A DNA stretch of 64,000 bases from Fragilariopsis cylindrus CCMP1102. Its lineage: Eukaryota; Bacillariophyta; Bacillariophyceae; Bacillariales; Bacillariaceae. The notes under the pieces were generated by a model. That model did no database searches. It was not told the origin of the DNA and saw nothing but the letters and a program-made list of their open reading frames with translations. Positions 22,718-32,672 of this stretch are shown one piece after another (the stretch's first letter is position 1; every line of letters begins with the position of its first letter). Made by a program: the position numbers and the translations under genes. The stretch is from contig FMBT01000055.1 in the NCBI GenBank assembly GCA_900095095.1, forward strand, positions 49,349 through 113,348, written 5' to 3'.

Positions 22718-24067
22718 TTATTCCTCCATTAGTGCCTTCCTAAGCTTTTCACGTCGTTCCGGACCGAATCCTATCCAATCGCAGTATCCCTCCACACCAC
22801 CGTAGTTTTCTTTCATAGCTAATAGCGTATCCGCCATGACCTCCGGTGGAGCACCGAGGAAGGTTTTGGCATCCAAATTCCGCTGAGAAAGCGCCCCAAC
22901 CATAGCCTTATGATCGTTCATTTCTGCGTACACGTTAGCTGACAGAGAATAGTCTTCGACGATATCTTCTAATTTTGCACCACAAACGCTCAAGATGATG
23001 GCAGTTATAATTCCCGTACGATCTTTCCCGGCAGTACAATAAAATGCTACAGGATGACGGTCACTTTCAGCGCAAAGATCAAGAACGTATTTGATTCCCG
23101 GAGCTCCAAATCTTAAGAGCAAATCGTTGAGCATGATCAACCCACCTGAGTTGATTTCTGTAATGAAAGGTTCCTTCAATGAGTTCCATATACGCTTACT
23201 AAGGAATGCTCCGGGTGCCTTGATTATAGCCTTGGCGATATCACGCTTACGAACTTTAGTGACAGTCCCCCGAACGTACTTAAATTCATTCATCAGTGAG
23301 ACAAAATGTCTTTCTTTACGATCACCCGACTTGGTCAAAGATCGTCCGGCCGGTACAGTTTGGGGATCATCACATCCTACATCGCACATCTCCTCCTCCG
23401 CTGACACTACATCATCGTCACCACCTTTTTTAAATCGTGATTTTCGTGATTTTTCAACGGGAGAAATGCCAGGTTTCAGTTCCTTAAGACATCCATCTCT
23501 TCTACGTCCGTTTTCGATCCAAACCAAGTCGGTAAATCCACTAAAGATGTCAGCCATAAGAGCATCATCGTCACGGAGTTCGGTAGGACTACGTAAATCG
23601 ACCATGGTCGTGATACCTAATCCTTCAAGGAGTATTTTTTGATCCGCTTCGGTTGCGTCTCCCAATCGTCCCGTTCGAAAGATCCGTCCCGCTACGATGG
23701 GAGATGAAGCAGTTGCCCCCAAATCACGGCAATTTTTGATCTTTTCAAAGGGTAAGTTGCGTTCTTTGCACAGAACTCGAATCTCCTCCTTGTACAATTT
23801 CGTTTCCTCGGTGTCTTCTTCTATAACTATATCCTCTACACTATTCTTATCTTCTATACTGACATATAAGCGTGAACAACTTTGATTGTTGCATTTTCTA
23901 TGATTGCTAAATGACGACAAAAGCGAGTTTCGAGTCTGTGCTACCAATAACGGTATTGGAAAAGCATCCGCGACTCGACCATTGAAATCCATAGAACTCC
24001 ATGCCAAAAGCAGAAACGCGGCGCCATGCATAAACCTATAAGACGTTGTCGTCTTCGACTCCATCAT
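22718..24067 (-). CDS. Tyrosine/dual-specificity phosphatase-like protein, probably plastid-targeted
   Basis: Intronless, 449 residues. The N-terminus is a textbook diatom bipartite presequence: a hydrophobic signal peptide (about residues 13-24) and then VADAFPIP, where ADAFPIP fits the ASAFAP cleavage motif whose Phe specifies import into the complex plastid; a Ser/Arg-rich transit-like stretch follows. The body matches the Tyr-phosphatase-3 (MptpB-like) family: ENLRDLG-type start (NCRDLGATASSPIVAGRIFR), LGITTMVDLRSPTELRDDD, and the catalytic P-loop YCTAGKDRTG (C-x5-R). A charged insert of about 80 residues precedes the late helical part (EDYSLSANVY ... YGGVEGYCDWIGFG). Members dephosphorylate phosphotyrosine or phosphoinositides; the plastid substrate is unknown. 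Confidence 0.85.
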   Translation of the reverse strand: MMESKTTTSYRFMHGAAFLLLAWSSMDFNGRVADAFPIPLLVAQTRNSLLSSFSNHRKCNNQSCSRLYVSIEDKNSVEDIVIEEDTEETKLYKEEIRVLCKERNLPFEKIKNCRDLGATASSPIVAGRIFRTGRLGDATEADQKILLEGLGITTMVDLRSPTELRDDDALMADIFSGFTDLVWIENGRRRDGCLKELKPGISPVEKSRKSRFKKGGDDDVVSAEEEMCDVGCDDPQTVPAGRSLTKSGDRKERHFVSLMNEFKYVRGTVTKVRKRDIAKAIIKAPGAFLSKRIWNSLKEPFITEINSGGLIMLNDLLLRFGAPGIKYVLDLCAESDRHPVAFYCTAGKDRTGIITAIILSVCGAKLEDIVEDYSLSANVYAEMNDHKAMVGALSQRNLDAKTFLGAPPEVMADTLLAMKENYGGVEGYCDWIGFGPERREKLRKALMEE

Positions 24068-24748
24068 TGTACGGTATTATTGTTAATTATTGTCAGAATA
24101 TCGCTATCGCAGTGGCAGACTATGTCGAGATCTAGAGTATACGGCTTGGGATACTGTAGCCTCTTAACTCAATCCAAGTATTTATGTAGATTCGAAACAA
24201 CATAAATTATATAAATTCCTTAACAAAATCTAACATCCGTCGTCGTCGAGTTTTGTCATCAAAAAGCGATGACGTGACGCTTGGATAAAATAAGTGACAA
24301 GGAAAACTGTGAACTTTGTTAGAATTATTATAAGATTTGTCGTCCGTCCGCCCTTCAGTTAATCTAATTTGACAATAACAAAAGAAAGAAACATCAGAAA
24401 ATACCGTACCTTCCGTGCACCGGAAGGTGTCTACGTGGATAAGGGCGATGATATTTTAACGCGCTAAAGCACACTAAAACGCGTACCAGTAGCGATTGTT
24501 TGCTGGCTCAGAAAATGGTCGGAAGCATTGTTGTTAATACGGCCGAGTATACACTCGGTTGGATGCTCTGCTCGCTATTAACCGAACCTGAAATGAGAGG
24601 CAATGCCTTAGACAAATACTACAGAATGATACTAATTTGACCAACTATAGATATAGATATATATATATATCTATAAAGGCAAAGAAGTAGTCTAGTCTAA
24701 CTATGGTAAGTTCACTATAGTATACATATAATATAATCTATATATTAA
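24068..24748. other. Intergenic with two short perfect hairpins
   Basis: The centre (about 24400-24620) is less AT-rich than its surroundings and holds ACCTTCCG-TGCAC-CGGAAGGT near 24411-24431 and CCGAG-TATACA-CTCGG near 24543-24558. A (AT)n tract follows near 24655-24673. It matches no spliceosomal RNA I know. It could be an unrecognised RNA or unrelated palindromes. Confidence 0.4.
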
Positions 24749-25996
24749 TTAGGAGCTAGAACCAAGTGTGTTGAGTGCTGACGGTTGCCGAAGTTGCGAT
24801 GGCAGTGGTAATGGTGATGACGATAAAGTTCGAGGTGATGGTTCCCGATCGAAATAAAATAGTGGACATATTTTATTTTCAGGAAAAGGCAATCCACAAC
24901 CTTGCGTTGGCAAAAGGTAGGTTCCTATTCGACGACGATGATCATCACCATCATTGTTCATCATCAGTGTTGGCATATGAGTCGCAACAACGTCATCGAT
25001 GTTCTCCTTCCATCTAGATGGAACTCGCTTGAATTGCCCAAGCTCTTTCAATGAACGCGATAGTGACAATTGTAATAATTGAATTCGTCGTTCGGGTGAC
25101 AGTAATTCCATAGTTTCCTTAGCGGGAGAAGAAAACACCGACGATGATGTAGATATTTCCTCCATTGGCAACAGGTCACGGGGAGACTGAGATGCGATAT
25201 TAATACAGTCTTCAATAATCCATTCAATTCCATATAAGGAAGCCTCTTGACATACGACGTGGATATTCGAATCGTTCAGGAGGCTTCGAACGAGTAATTT
25301 TGTCTTCGGTATTAATTTCGGCACTCGTAAATAATCTGCTAAATATGTTAATGCGACCGCTTCCTGTAGAAGCTTATACTGTTGCATCTCGTTTTGTCTA
25401 CTGTCGTTGTCATTAGTATTATTATCTTGAAATAAGGAGCGTGGATTCAAAGCAGTAACATTGTCATTAGTAGTATTGTTTTCAGCATCACCACGCCGAA
25501 GCCCTTCATCGAAACCGAAAACATCGTCGTAGATATAGTCTAAAAATCGAGGAAATGCTCTACAAGCAGATTCGGGCAATATAAGTTTCGTCATTCTCGA
25601 TGAACTTTCTTCTGTGATTATCTTCTTCGTTACGTTTTTATTGTTGTCGTTTTCGTCATCAGTTCGACATGATGAGGACAACATAAGATTAAATAGTGTC
25701 TGAAAGTATTCGCTTCGTCGAGGTCCAGAAGCTAAGTATACTCGATGGACGCGATACGTGGTCGTTTCGTTCTTATCGTTGTCCACAGAATTCTGATCAT
25801 ATTTATCATTGTCATTTCCCCCTCCATCGTTCTCATCACTTTCATCCTCGCTACTTTTGATTACTTTTATCGTCCAGTCGCTGAAGGAACCGTGCTGCCA
25901 TGCCGATACATCTTCATCTGATTTAGGGCTGATATTATTATTACTATTACTGTCGTCGTTGCCAGCAATAGGAGAACATTCTGATGAAGCTGCCAT
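24749..25996 (-). CDS. BTB/POZ domain protein
   Basis: Intronless, 415 residues. The BTB fold is visible from about residue 34: FSDWTIKVIKS, then after an acidic insert TYRVHRVYLASGPRRSEYFQ (the H-x2-L-x-S-R-S-x-Y-F core), LILPESACRAFPRFLDYIYD and, after another insert, ALTYLADYLRVPKLIPKTKL. The region after it (LLNDSNIHVVCQEASLYG, WIIEDCINI) resembles a BACK-type helical domain. BTB proteins often recruit substrates to Cullin-3 ubiquitin ligases or act as oligomerising adaptors; no Kelch or MATH domain is present to name a partner. Low-complexity D/N-rich inserts lie within the fold, as in other proteins of this window. The C-terminus is Ser/Pro-rich. Confidence 0.85.
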   Translation of the reverse strand: MAASSECSPIAGNDDSNSNNNISPKSDEDVSAWQHGSFSDWTIKVIKSSEDESDENDGGGNDNDKYDQNSVDNDKNETTTYRVHRVYLASGPRRSEYFQTLFNLMLSSSCRTDDENDNNKNVTKKIITEESSSRMTKLILPESACRAFPRFLDYIYDDVFGFDEGLRRGDAENNTTNDNVTALNPRSLFQDNNTNDNDSRQNEMQQYKLLQEAVALTYLADYLRVPKLIPKTKLLVRSLLNDSNIHVVCQEASLYGIEWIIEDCINIASQSPRDLLPMEEISTSSSVFSSPAKETMELLSPERRIQLLQLSLSRSLKELGQFKRVPSRWKENIDDVVATHMPTLMMNNDGDDHRRRIGTYLLPTQGCGLPFPENKICPLFYFDREPSPRTLSSSPLPLPSQLRQPSALNTLGSSS

Positions 25997-26792
25997 GGTC
26001 CGTTTATTTTGTATTTTGTGTCGCTCCTACGTTCTACAAAATTCATTTTGATTTAAAATAGAGGGGGAACAGGAAAATACATATTGATGTGGATTTTCTT
26101 TTTTGTTTATTTATTTGACCGTTGTGCGATCGTGTAACTTCTAAAACGTTTTGTATATGATTTTCGTCAAAAACCTCAAAACTGAAAAATACCAAATACC
26201 TTCCTCGCCTCGGCTCAACTTATCATCGAAAGTGTCCGCAACGCATTAACTTTTAGAACAGTGTTCTTCCTGAGACTCTCATGCGACATGATAATAACAA
26301 TGACAAAAAAGGAGAACAATATAGGAAAAAATGGTCGGGACTTGACGCTTGACGCCCGGTGTAGTTTTTAATTGCAGTTGCGCTCCGTTTTAGTTGTACA
26401 ACGACCCGATCAATATGTAGTGTCATAGCTACGTAGGCATGGGGAGTGATGTCTACTGGAACTTTTTCCATCGCTAAGAATACGATTTGTTGGTTGTACC
26501 AACACTTGCCTTCCTTCCTTTCTCCCAGTAGCGTTTTTTTTATTCATAAAATATATTCTATCAAATTGCAAAAACAATAAAATTCCATTTGAGTATTATA
26601 CCAACGTAAGTTTATGCTTCAGAGAGAGAGAAACTAAGATATGTTCTAGTGTTGACGATGATATCGATGACCTTTGTCAATCTATTATACTCACATTTAA
26701 AACTAATTCTCTACCTGCTATTGTATCTGTATTACCTTCACCTGTTCGTGTAGCAAGATATTCTACTTTCTAGTAAAAAGAGACTTCACACA
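25997..26792. promoter_or_regulatory. Divergent intergenic region
   Basis: About 800 bp between the BTB gene and an acidic unknown on the opposite strand. AT-rich; a 72-codon minus-strand frame near 26253-26471 has no family features. Confidence 0.4.
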
Positions 26793-27854
26793 ATGAATCC
26801 AACGCATCAAATCACCCCCTCAGATACCCGTCGTCAGGATTTCACTCCTATGTCCATGTGGTCTCCAACCGAATCTTATTCTCGCTCTACAAGTCAAAAC
26901 ATAGACGACCGTCTTCTATTGGAAGACAAGGGAGGATACTTATACGATTCCGAGGAAGATTCACCCCCAATTATTCGTCGTACATTTGCGTTCGACGAAT
27001 GGGACGATGATGAAAGGACAGAAATAGAAGATCACGATGAAGATATTCAATCCACTAGGAGTGAATCAAATGAGTCAGCATCTGAAAATATAGAAGATAA
27101 AGCAAAGGAAAGCTTTCATGGTATGTTTTCTGATGACGACGATGAAACAGTAATCGAGAATGAAAAGGGATCAAACGATGTCACATCGGATAACGTAGAG
27201 GCACGAAGTACTGCTAGTACTCCAAATACCGAGAAGATGACGAAAATTTTCCAAGATTCTTCTTTCTTTTCCACCACCAAAGCGAAGTTTGATCCTAATG
27301 AGAATAAGCATGTCGCTGTTACTCCTTCTACTACTAAAAAAGCTAATGATCATCCATTTCCTTTGTTCTCATACCAGTCCTTCGGAAGAGCGACCCTTTC
27401 ATCGTTGGATACTACTTCGACCACACTCTTCTTGAACGATAGTTTTGATTATAATCTATCTCATTCAAATAATGGTTCTGCACTACTTACTATGGATAGA
27501 AGTAGTAGTAACATTAGTTCAGAAGTATTGTCACGACCGCATTATCACCCTTCTGATTCTCATCAATGTGCAAGTATTCCTCGACAAGCGACCGCATATG
27601 AATATTATTATCATCATCAGTATTATTATAACTATCCTCACGACGTGACTGCTAGGATGGCAACATCAAACCAGGATAATAATGACGATAACGATTGTCT
27701 TCAGAAGTTGGAATATGATGGTACCAACGCATCCATTCTTCAAGATGATGATGATGACGATGACGATGATGATATTTTTGAATCGTCGACTTTAGAAGAG
27801 ATTCCAACATCCATCCCAAAATTCATCATGTTCTACAAGAAGCACAACATGTAA
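26793..27854 (+). CDS. Acidic low-complexity protein, unknown
   Basis: Single frame of 353 residues. I do not recognise it. The N-terminal third contains SPPIIRRTFAFDEWDDDERT, the most complex-looking stretch and the best anchor for a homology search. The middle is Ser/Thr/Glu-rich. Later come a Tyr/His cluster (EYYYHHQYYYNYPHD), a run of Asp coded by a GAT/GAC microsatellite (about 27742-27772) and a C-terminal LEEIPTSIPKFIMFYKKHNM. The consistent acidity and the length without a stop in AT-rich DNA support a real gene. It is likely mostly disordered. No membrane span, signal peptide or enzyme motif is visible. Confidence 0.6.
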   Translation: MNPTHQITPSDTRRQDFTPMSMWSPTESYSRSTSQNIDDRLLLEDKGGYLYDSEEDSPPIIRRTFAFDEWDDDERTEIEDHDEDIQSTRSESNESASENIEDKAKESFHGMFSDDDDETVIENEKGSNDVTSDNVEARSTASTPNTEKMTKIFQDSSFFSTTKAKFDPNENKHVAVTPSTTKKANDHPFPLFSYQSFGRATLSSLDTTSTTLFLNDSFDYNLSHSNNGSALLTMDRSSSNISSEVLSRPHYHPSDSHQCASIPRQATAYEYYYHHQYYYNYPHDVTARMATSNQDNNDDNDCLQKLEYDGTNASILQDDDDDDDDDDIFESSTLEEIPTSIPKFIMFYKKHNM

Positions 27855-28222
27855 TGATCGTACGAAGAAAATGTCGGGAAGAGAACGGAAAACGTCAATC
27901 AAATTCAATAAGGTGAATATTATGATGTACTGTCTAGTTGAACCAGAAGCAGGAAAAAAACGGATAATGTCGTTGATACAAAAAAAATGGAAAAATTGAT
28001 ATTAAAATTATATAGATAAAATTACATTACATTACACGCATTGCATTGTATATATAACGAGTATGAATGGATCACATTATATAGTAAAGAAGTATAACTA
28101 TAGTGATGAGTCTTGTTAGCAGCAATGCGTAGGAGGTAGAGTTACTCCGAACATTTGTGATAGCATTGAACCCCCTTGAGGATGGAATTGATCTTCAGTT
28201 TCATCTTCAATTGTGTTGTTCA
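27855..28222. other. Intergenic, convergent 3' ends
   Basis: 368 bp AT-rich spacer; no feature seen. The minus-strand apyrase ends at 28223. Confidence 0.5.
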
Positions 28223-30127
28223 TTATTTCATTAGGATTATTGCTGTCATCACCCTTTGCTCTTCTTCTTCGTGTTTATAAAAATTACTGTTAATATTTGT
28301 ACTACCCCTTTCATCAGCATTCATAGCTAATGCCATACCAAGTGTCCATTCAACCTCGTCCCCATCGACTAGGAATGTGAATGTGATATCTCTTGATGAA
28401 GGATGGAATCCAAATCCATCCTTTAACAATGTTACCATATAAACAGTTTCAAGGCATCGATGTGGTAACACTTCCGCACGAGTGAATGCATGGACACCTT
28501 CTTGAAGCGCCATATCACCATGCCAATCTCTTGAACATAAACCGTCCAATGCCTTGTATAGTTCATCGATACTAGGATTCGGCCATGATTGGTTTAATGC
28601 AACATGCGCCTCCTCATCTGGTTGAGAAAAAACTCGAAGACTGTCAAGAGAAAAGAAGTAAAGAGACATTGCTAAGAACTTTCCCCGAATTTTTGGATGT
28701 TCTATCCCTCCTACGACCCATTCAGTATCATCATCATCACCATCATCGTCATACGGGATTTCAGGGTGTGGGATAAGTCGTTTTGTTTGACGTATACATT
28801 CTTTGGTGTTCCCTGTCCCCAATAGAGTGTAACCATTATATTCTACCTCAAACCCCTTATTTGCGCATGGGTTTGCTATAACTTTAGCATCACAGGTATC
28901 ATCATCATCATCATCATCATTATCATTGTTGGGATTGTTGTTGTTGCGTTTTTCTCCTACTGAAAGTATATATTCTTCCACAAGTGTTCCCCACAGTCTT
29001 TCCCTAAATTGATCAACTCCATAGGATAAATAAGACGTAGAAAAGAAATGCTCATCACTTAATTGACATGTATTCTCTATAACACCATCGTTGAATTCAT
29101 TTTGTTGTGGTTGTGACGATGATGGTTGCTGTTGAGGTGGTGGTGGTGTAATTGGACATATAGTAGGAGAATCTGTTGTTGCTATGTCTATCTTATCCTT
29201 ATTGTTAGCAGCTATATAGACAATTTGCGTCGAACTTCCTCCCATATCCAATGCACCAACTGTTTGATGGTGTTGTTGGTTTTCTTCGCCTTCTTCGTTA
29301 GGAGGAAGTACTCGTAACTCTGTATCAATGAGACCTAGAATATAGTTTGCTGATAATGCACCATAATATGCTTCCATTTCTCCACTTAATGTTGATATAT
29401 CCTTTCGTTGCATACCACGAAAGACGAATGATTGATCGTCAATCAGTCCCTGATATAGGGCATCATATACAGCATCCTGTTCCGATTCTTCTAATAATCT
29501 CATCCCAGCAGTTGCTTGGTAGTACACACCTGTCGATTCGTAGTACTGCGATGGAATGATATTAGCTGCAAATTCAAATAAGGGAAGTAAATGTGCAGCA
29601 ACTTCGGTAGGATTGAGTGGTACTGGTGTATTATTATTATCATTATTATCGCTGTTTATTAGTTCTGAAGGTAATCGTCCAAAAGCAGAAAGTGGAATAT
29701 CAGCCCGAGATGATCCTCGACGAACACATTTTATCGTTTTCTTTTTCTTCTCAGGTTTATTACTATCATAATTATTATCAATGTTGAAATTTATATCGGA
29801 AGTAGTAGAATAGCTCATCATAATATTATCGATATCACTGCTACTGCTACTCCTACTTGTACTTTCTTGATCATTCTCATCATTCTCATCGTCATCATCA
29901 TCTATTACTTCTACAAACTCAAATATATGTAGACGTGATCCCGTACTACCTCCGTCAAAAATTATTTTGTACGGGGAATTATTATTATCATTTACGCCAT
30001 TGCCATTAGTTGTTGTTGTAGCCGAAGCTGACTCTGCAGCGAGGAATGAAATACATGACCATGGTGACAGAAGGACTATAAGATTTAATAAAAAGCAATT
30101 TGTTGTCATGGATATTATAGGAATCAT
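28223..30127 (-). CDS. Apyrase, GDA1/CD39 family nucleoside phosphatase
   Basis: Intronless, 634 residues. Apyrases hydrolyse nucleoside tri- and diphosphates, usually in the secretory pathway or outside the cell. A signal peptide or anchor is evident (residues 1-35, MTTNCFLLNLIVLLSPWSC ... AAESASA). The apyrase conserved regions are in order: ACR1 IIFDGGSTGSRLHIFEF, ACR2 GVYYQATAGMRLLEESEQ, ACR3 LSGEMEAYYGALSANYILG, ACR4 GALDMGGSSTQIVY, and a later part with YLSYGVDQFRERLW, GTGNTKECIRQTKRLI and KFLAMSLYFFSLDSL. The size exceeds the common 450-550 residues because of Asn/Asp-rich inserts (for example between ACR1 and ACR2). No C-terminal membrane span is seen, so a soluble or N-terminally anchored lumenal enzyme is most likely. 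In the Golgi such enzymes remove nucleoside diphosphates left by glycosylation. Confidence 0.93.
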   Translation of the reverse strand: MIPIISMTTNCFLLNLIVLLSPWSCISFLAAESASATTTTNGNGVNDNNNSPYKIIFDGGSTGSRLHIFEFVEVIDDDDDENDENDQESTSRSSSSSDIDNIMMSYSTTSDINFNIDNNYDSNKPEKKKKTIKCVRRGSSRADIPLSAFGRLPSELINSDNNDNNNTPVPLNPTEVAAHLLPLFEFAANIIPSQYYESTGVYYQATAGMRLLEESEQDAVYDALYQGLIDDQSFVFRGMQRKDISTLSGEMEAYYGALSANYILGLIDTELRVLPPNEEGEENQQHHQTVGALDMGGSSTQIVYIAANNKDKIDIATTDSPTICPITPPPPQQQPSSSQPQQNEFNDGVIENTCQLSDEHFFSTSYLSYGVDQFRERLWGTLVEEYILSVGEKRNNNNPNNDNDDDDDDDTCDAKVIANPCANKGFEVEYNGYTLLGTGNTKECIRQTKRLIPHPEIPYDDDGDDDDTEWVVGGIEHPKIRGKFLAMSLYFFSLDSLRVFSQPDEEAHVALNQSWPNPSIDELYKALDGLCSRDWHGDMALQEGVHAFTRAEVLPHRCLETVYMVTLLKDGFGFHPSSRDITFTFLVDGDEVEWTLGMALAMNADERGSTNINSNFYKHEEEEQRVMTAIILMK

Positions 30128-30814
30128 TTCGTTTTTGTTTTGTTTCGTTCGGGAAGAGATTGTTGTTTATTGTAAAACTGTAACAACGCTACCGTAATAA
30201 GGAAAGCGCGGATGAATGGATGAATCTAGAATCGAATCTCAAAAATTTCAATCGCAGACAGAAAGGATGTGACGTATTACTAAGAAGGAACGTGAATTTG
30301 TGTGTATCGTAAACCAGTTGTTGGTGTGGTAAGTAGGATTCGCTTCACGATCAATAAAACTTTTGATTTCCTTCCTTCCATCCACTTTGCTGAAGTTTAG
30401 GTTTCCGATTAGAATGCGGTGTTTTGATGTGCTTTTTTTTGTCTTCGCTGAATTCACTCTTTCGTGCTCTTTTCTTTACACGAATGGCTGCTAGCAAGTG
30501 AAAAGCGAATTCTAGAATTTTGAAAAAAGCGGCAATAAATAAATGAAGAATATTTTTTTTCTTCTTTTTTAACAACAACGTGGCAGCGATTTTTGATTAT
30601 GATAAAATTGAAATACTACTAGTCGTATGAGTCGAATATATATTGAGTCATGAATAAAGCGTGACTTGTCTTGAAAACCATTTACCGCTTACTTCACAAA
30701 ATATGCGTGTAATGAGAAAACAACCGATTGCTACTAAAATAAGCTCTAATTTACAACCACCCTAACAACAATAACATCAATATTAGAAATAAATTATACA
30801 TACACTAATATACA
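30128..30814. promoter_or_regulatory. Divergent region between apyrase and ribosomal P2 genes
   Basis: 687 bp. Minus-strand frames of 69 and 75 codons are Lys-rich and judged chance. The stretch just before 30815 is strongly AT-rich, as expected for a 5' leader. Confidence 0.4.
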
Positions 30815-31415
30815 ATGATTGAAATTGCTGCACTACTACTATGCAAAATCGGCGGAAAGGCTGGTTCTGCTGATGAAATCAAAGCTGTCATTGAAGCTGC
30901 AGGAGCTGAAGTTGATGAAGAAAAAGTCACAGCCCTAACGGGAGACATGGAGGGAAAGGATATTAATGAAGTATTCGCAGCTGGATATGAAAAAGTGAAG
31001 GATGTACCTATGGGTGGTGGCGGCGGAGGTGGCGGGTAAGTTCTATGCTGTATTCTACCATTTACGTTTATCTATCATGTTTTGGAATAGTTCGAATCGA
31101 ATCGAGTCGAGTCGACCATTTTATATTTTGGAGGGAGGTTGGATTTTTCAAAATTAGTTTATTAAGTCGAACGACGACGACGAAAGGAAACGACCACCGG
31201 CTTCATTTTCCCCGAAAAAATAATGGTAATTCTCACACAAACTTTCCTTTTTACACCTCTCGTCTCAATTTTTTTTTAAATTATCCAGCGGCGGAGCCGG
31301 TGCTGCTGCTGTTGAAGAAGAAGTTGTCGAAGAAGAACCAGAAGAAGAAGCCGAAGCACCTTCGGGTGGAGGTGGTCTTTTCGGTGGTGATGATGATGCT
31401 GGTGGTGATTATTAA
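30815..31415 (+). CDS. 60S acidic ribosomal protein P2-like
   Basis: Two exons, 30815-31035 and 31289-31415, joined within the glycine run at GTAAGT...CCAG; 115 residues. P2 is part of the ribosomal stalk that recruits translation GTPases. The N-terminal dimerisation domain is clear: IAALLLCKIGGKAGSADEIK, VIEAAGAEVDEEKVTALT, MEGKDINEVFAAGYEKVKDV. A Gly-rich hinge, an Ala hinge and a Glu-rich stretch follow, with the usual hinge order. The C-terminus is odd: it ends GGGGLFGGDDDAGGDY where most eukaryotic stalk proteins end SDDDMGFGLFD, so the factor-binding peptide is rearranged, with acidic residues after the LF. I am not sure whether this is shared by all diatoms. Confidence 0.88.
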
Positions 31416-32672
31416 ACAATAAATCTGAAGATAATAACTAAAACGAATACATCATAAAAAAGAGGGGATAAAAAAGTAGGTTCAATTATTTTAGCTATAT
31501 ACAATGTACTTGTAAACCGAGAAAAAGTCTGACGATGTTACACGGTTTGCATCACTCTCGCACCATTCATACACACACACACACACATCAAATCATACAA
31601 TTAACAAGCTCTACATACTAGAATTATCAATACACCAATTAATAAATCTGATGTAAATTTATTTTTTACTACAAAATGATCATCATTTTTAACACACATC
31701 ACTATACTGCCCATAAGTTGTACCTCCAGAAAACATCGTCATGTTTGATTTAGCATTATATTTTTAATTGAATGAATAATAACTAGTGCTAGGCAGCTGT
31801 ATATAAGCACTTGCTCAACCACTCCAATTGTACCTACTGTAGCTATTACAAATCAATTAAACACCACACCACAATAATAATGTTTATGTTTTGAATGGGT
31901 AAGAACAATTATTAAATGTGCTAGGTTAGTAAGCATCAATCTGGGATGAGTACAATGTTTTCAATCTTTTCATGAAGTTCCTTTAATAACATTGTCATAG
32001 CCGAGCACCAACTGGGCTGTTTGTTGATGATTGATATAATAATAAGTGCTTTGGATAGCATATTCAAATATGCCAACTCTATCATGAATTAACAGAAATT
32101 GTGATGGTGATTATCTTGTTGTTATCCATCATGTCTCTACAATACATGCTAGCTGTACAGCTTGAACAAAAATATAACATTCTTCTCCAATAATGCACTT
32201 GTGCTTTGTGTTCTCAAACTGTCAATATTTGGCAAGAACAAGTCATGGTTAACAGCTTCCAGCTACTTGTACTGCAGCTAGATAGATGCCTTCGAGCGGC
32301 CCCACTTTCGGGGTGTATTTTAAAGGGCATATCTCCCTCAAATAGCAGCCTAGGAGCCCCCTCTTGATGCAACACGCGTTGTACGCGTGATTCATTACAG
32401 AATAAATAATATCCGTTTATATTTTTATGCATCACACATCATCATACCTTATCATTCCTCATCGCCGAAATACTGCGATTCGATTTTTCAATACTTTTTT
32501 GCAGGCGAATATTTGCAATACAAAATGAGATGTACTAGGCAGTTAAGTTTGATTTCATTCGAAACAAAATCTTCGCTTTTCCACATCAACACTGCTTCTA
32601 CGGTATCAACTAACGATTGTGAAAACACATCCTATAATCTTTCTTTCTTTCGTTCTGTAGCGTAGCATCATC
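31416..32672. other. Intergenic, 1.26 kb
   Basis: AT-rich with a (CA)n run at about 31570-31588. A patch near 32285-32390 is less AT-rich and contains CCCC-ACTTTC-GGGG and CACGCG-TTGTA-CGCGTG inverted repeats. No coding region recognised; the 73- and 92-codon frames here show no family features. Confidence 0.4.
31570..31588. repeat. (CA)n microsatellite
   Basis: About nine CA units. Confidence 0.9.

Noticed and set aside
23091-23642. 183-codon plus-strand frame
   Set aside because: Antisense shadow of the phosphatase gene.
31090-31120. tcgaatcgaatcgagtcgag tract as possible tRNA T-arm
   Set aside because: No cloverleaf around it; it is a simple tandem pentamer inside the P2 intron.
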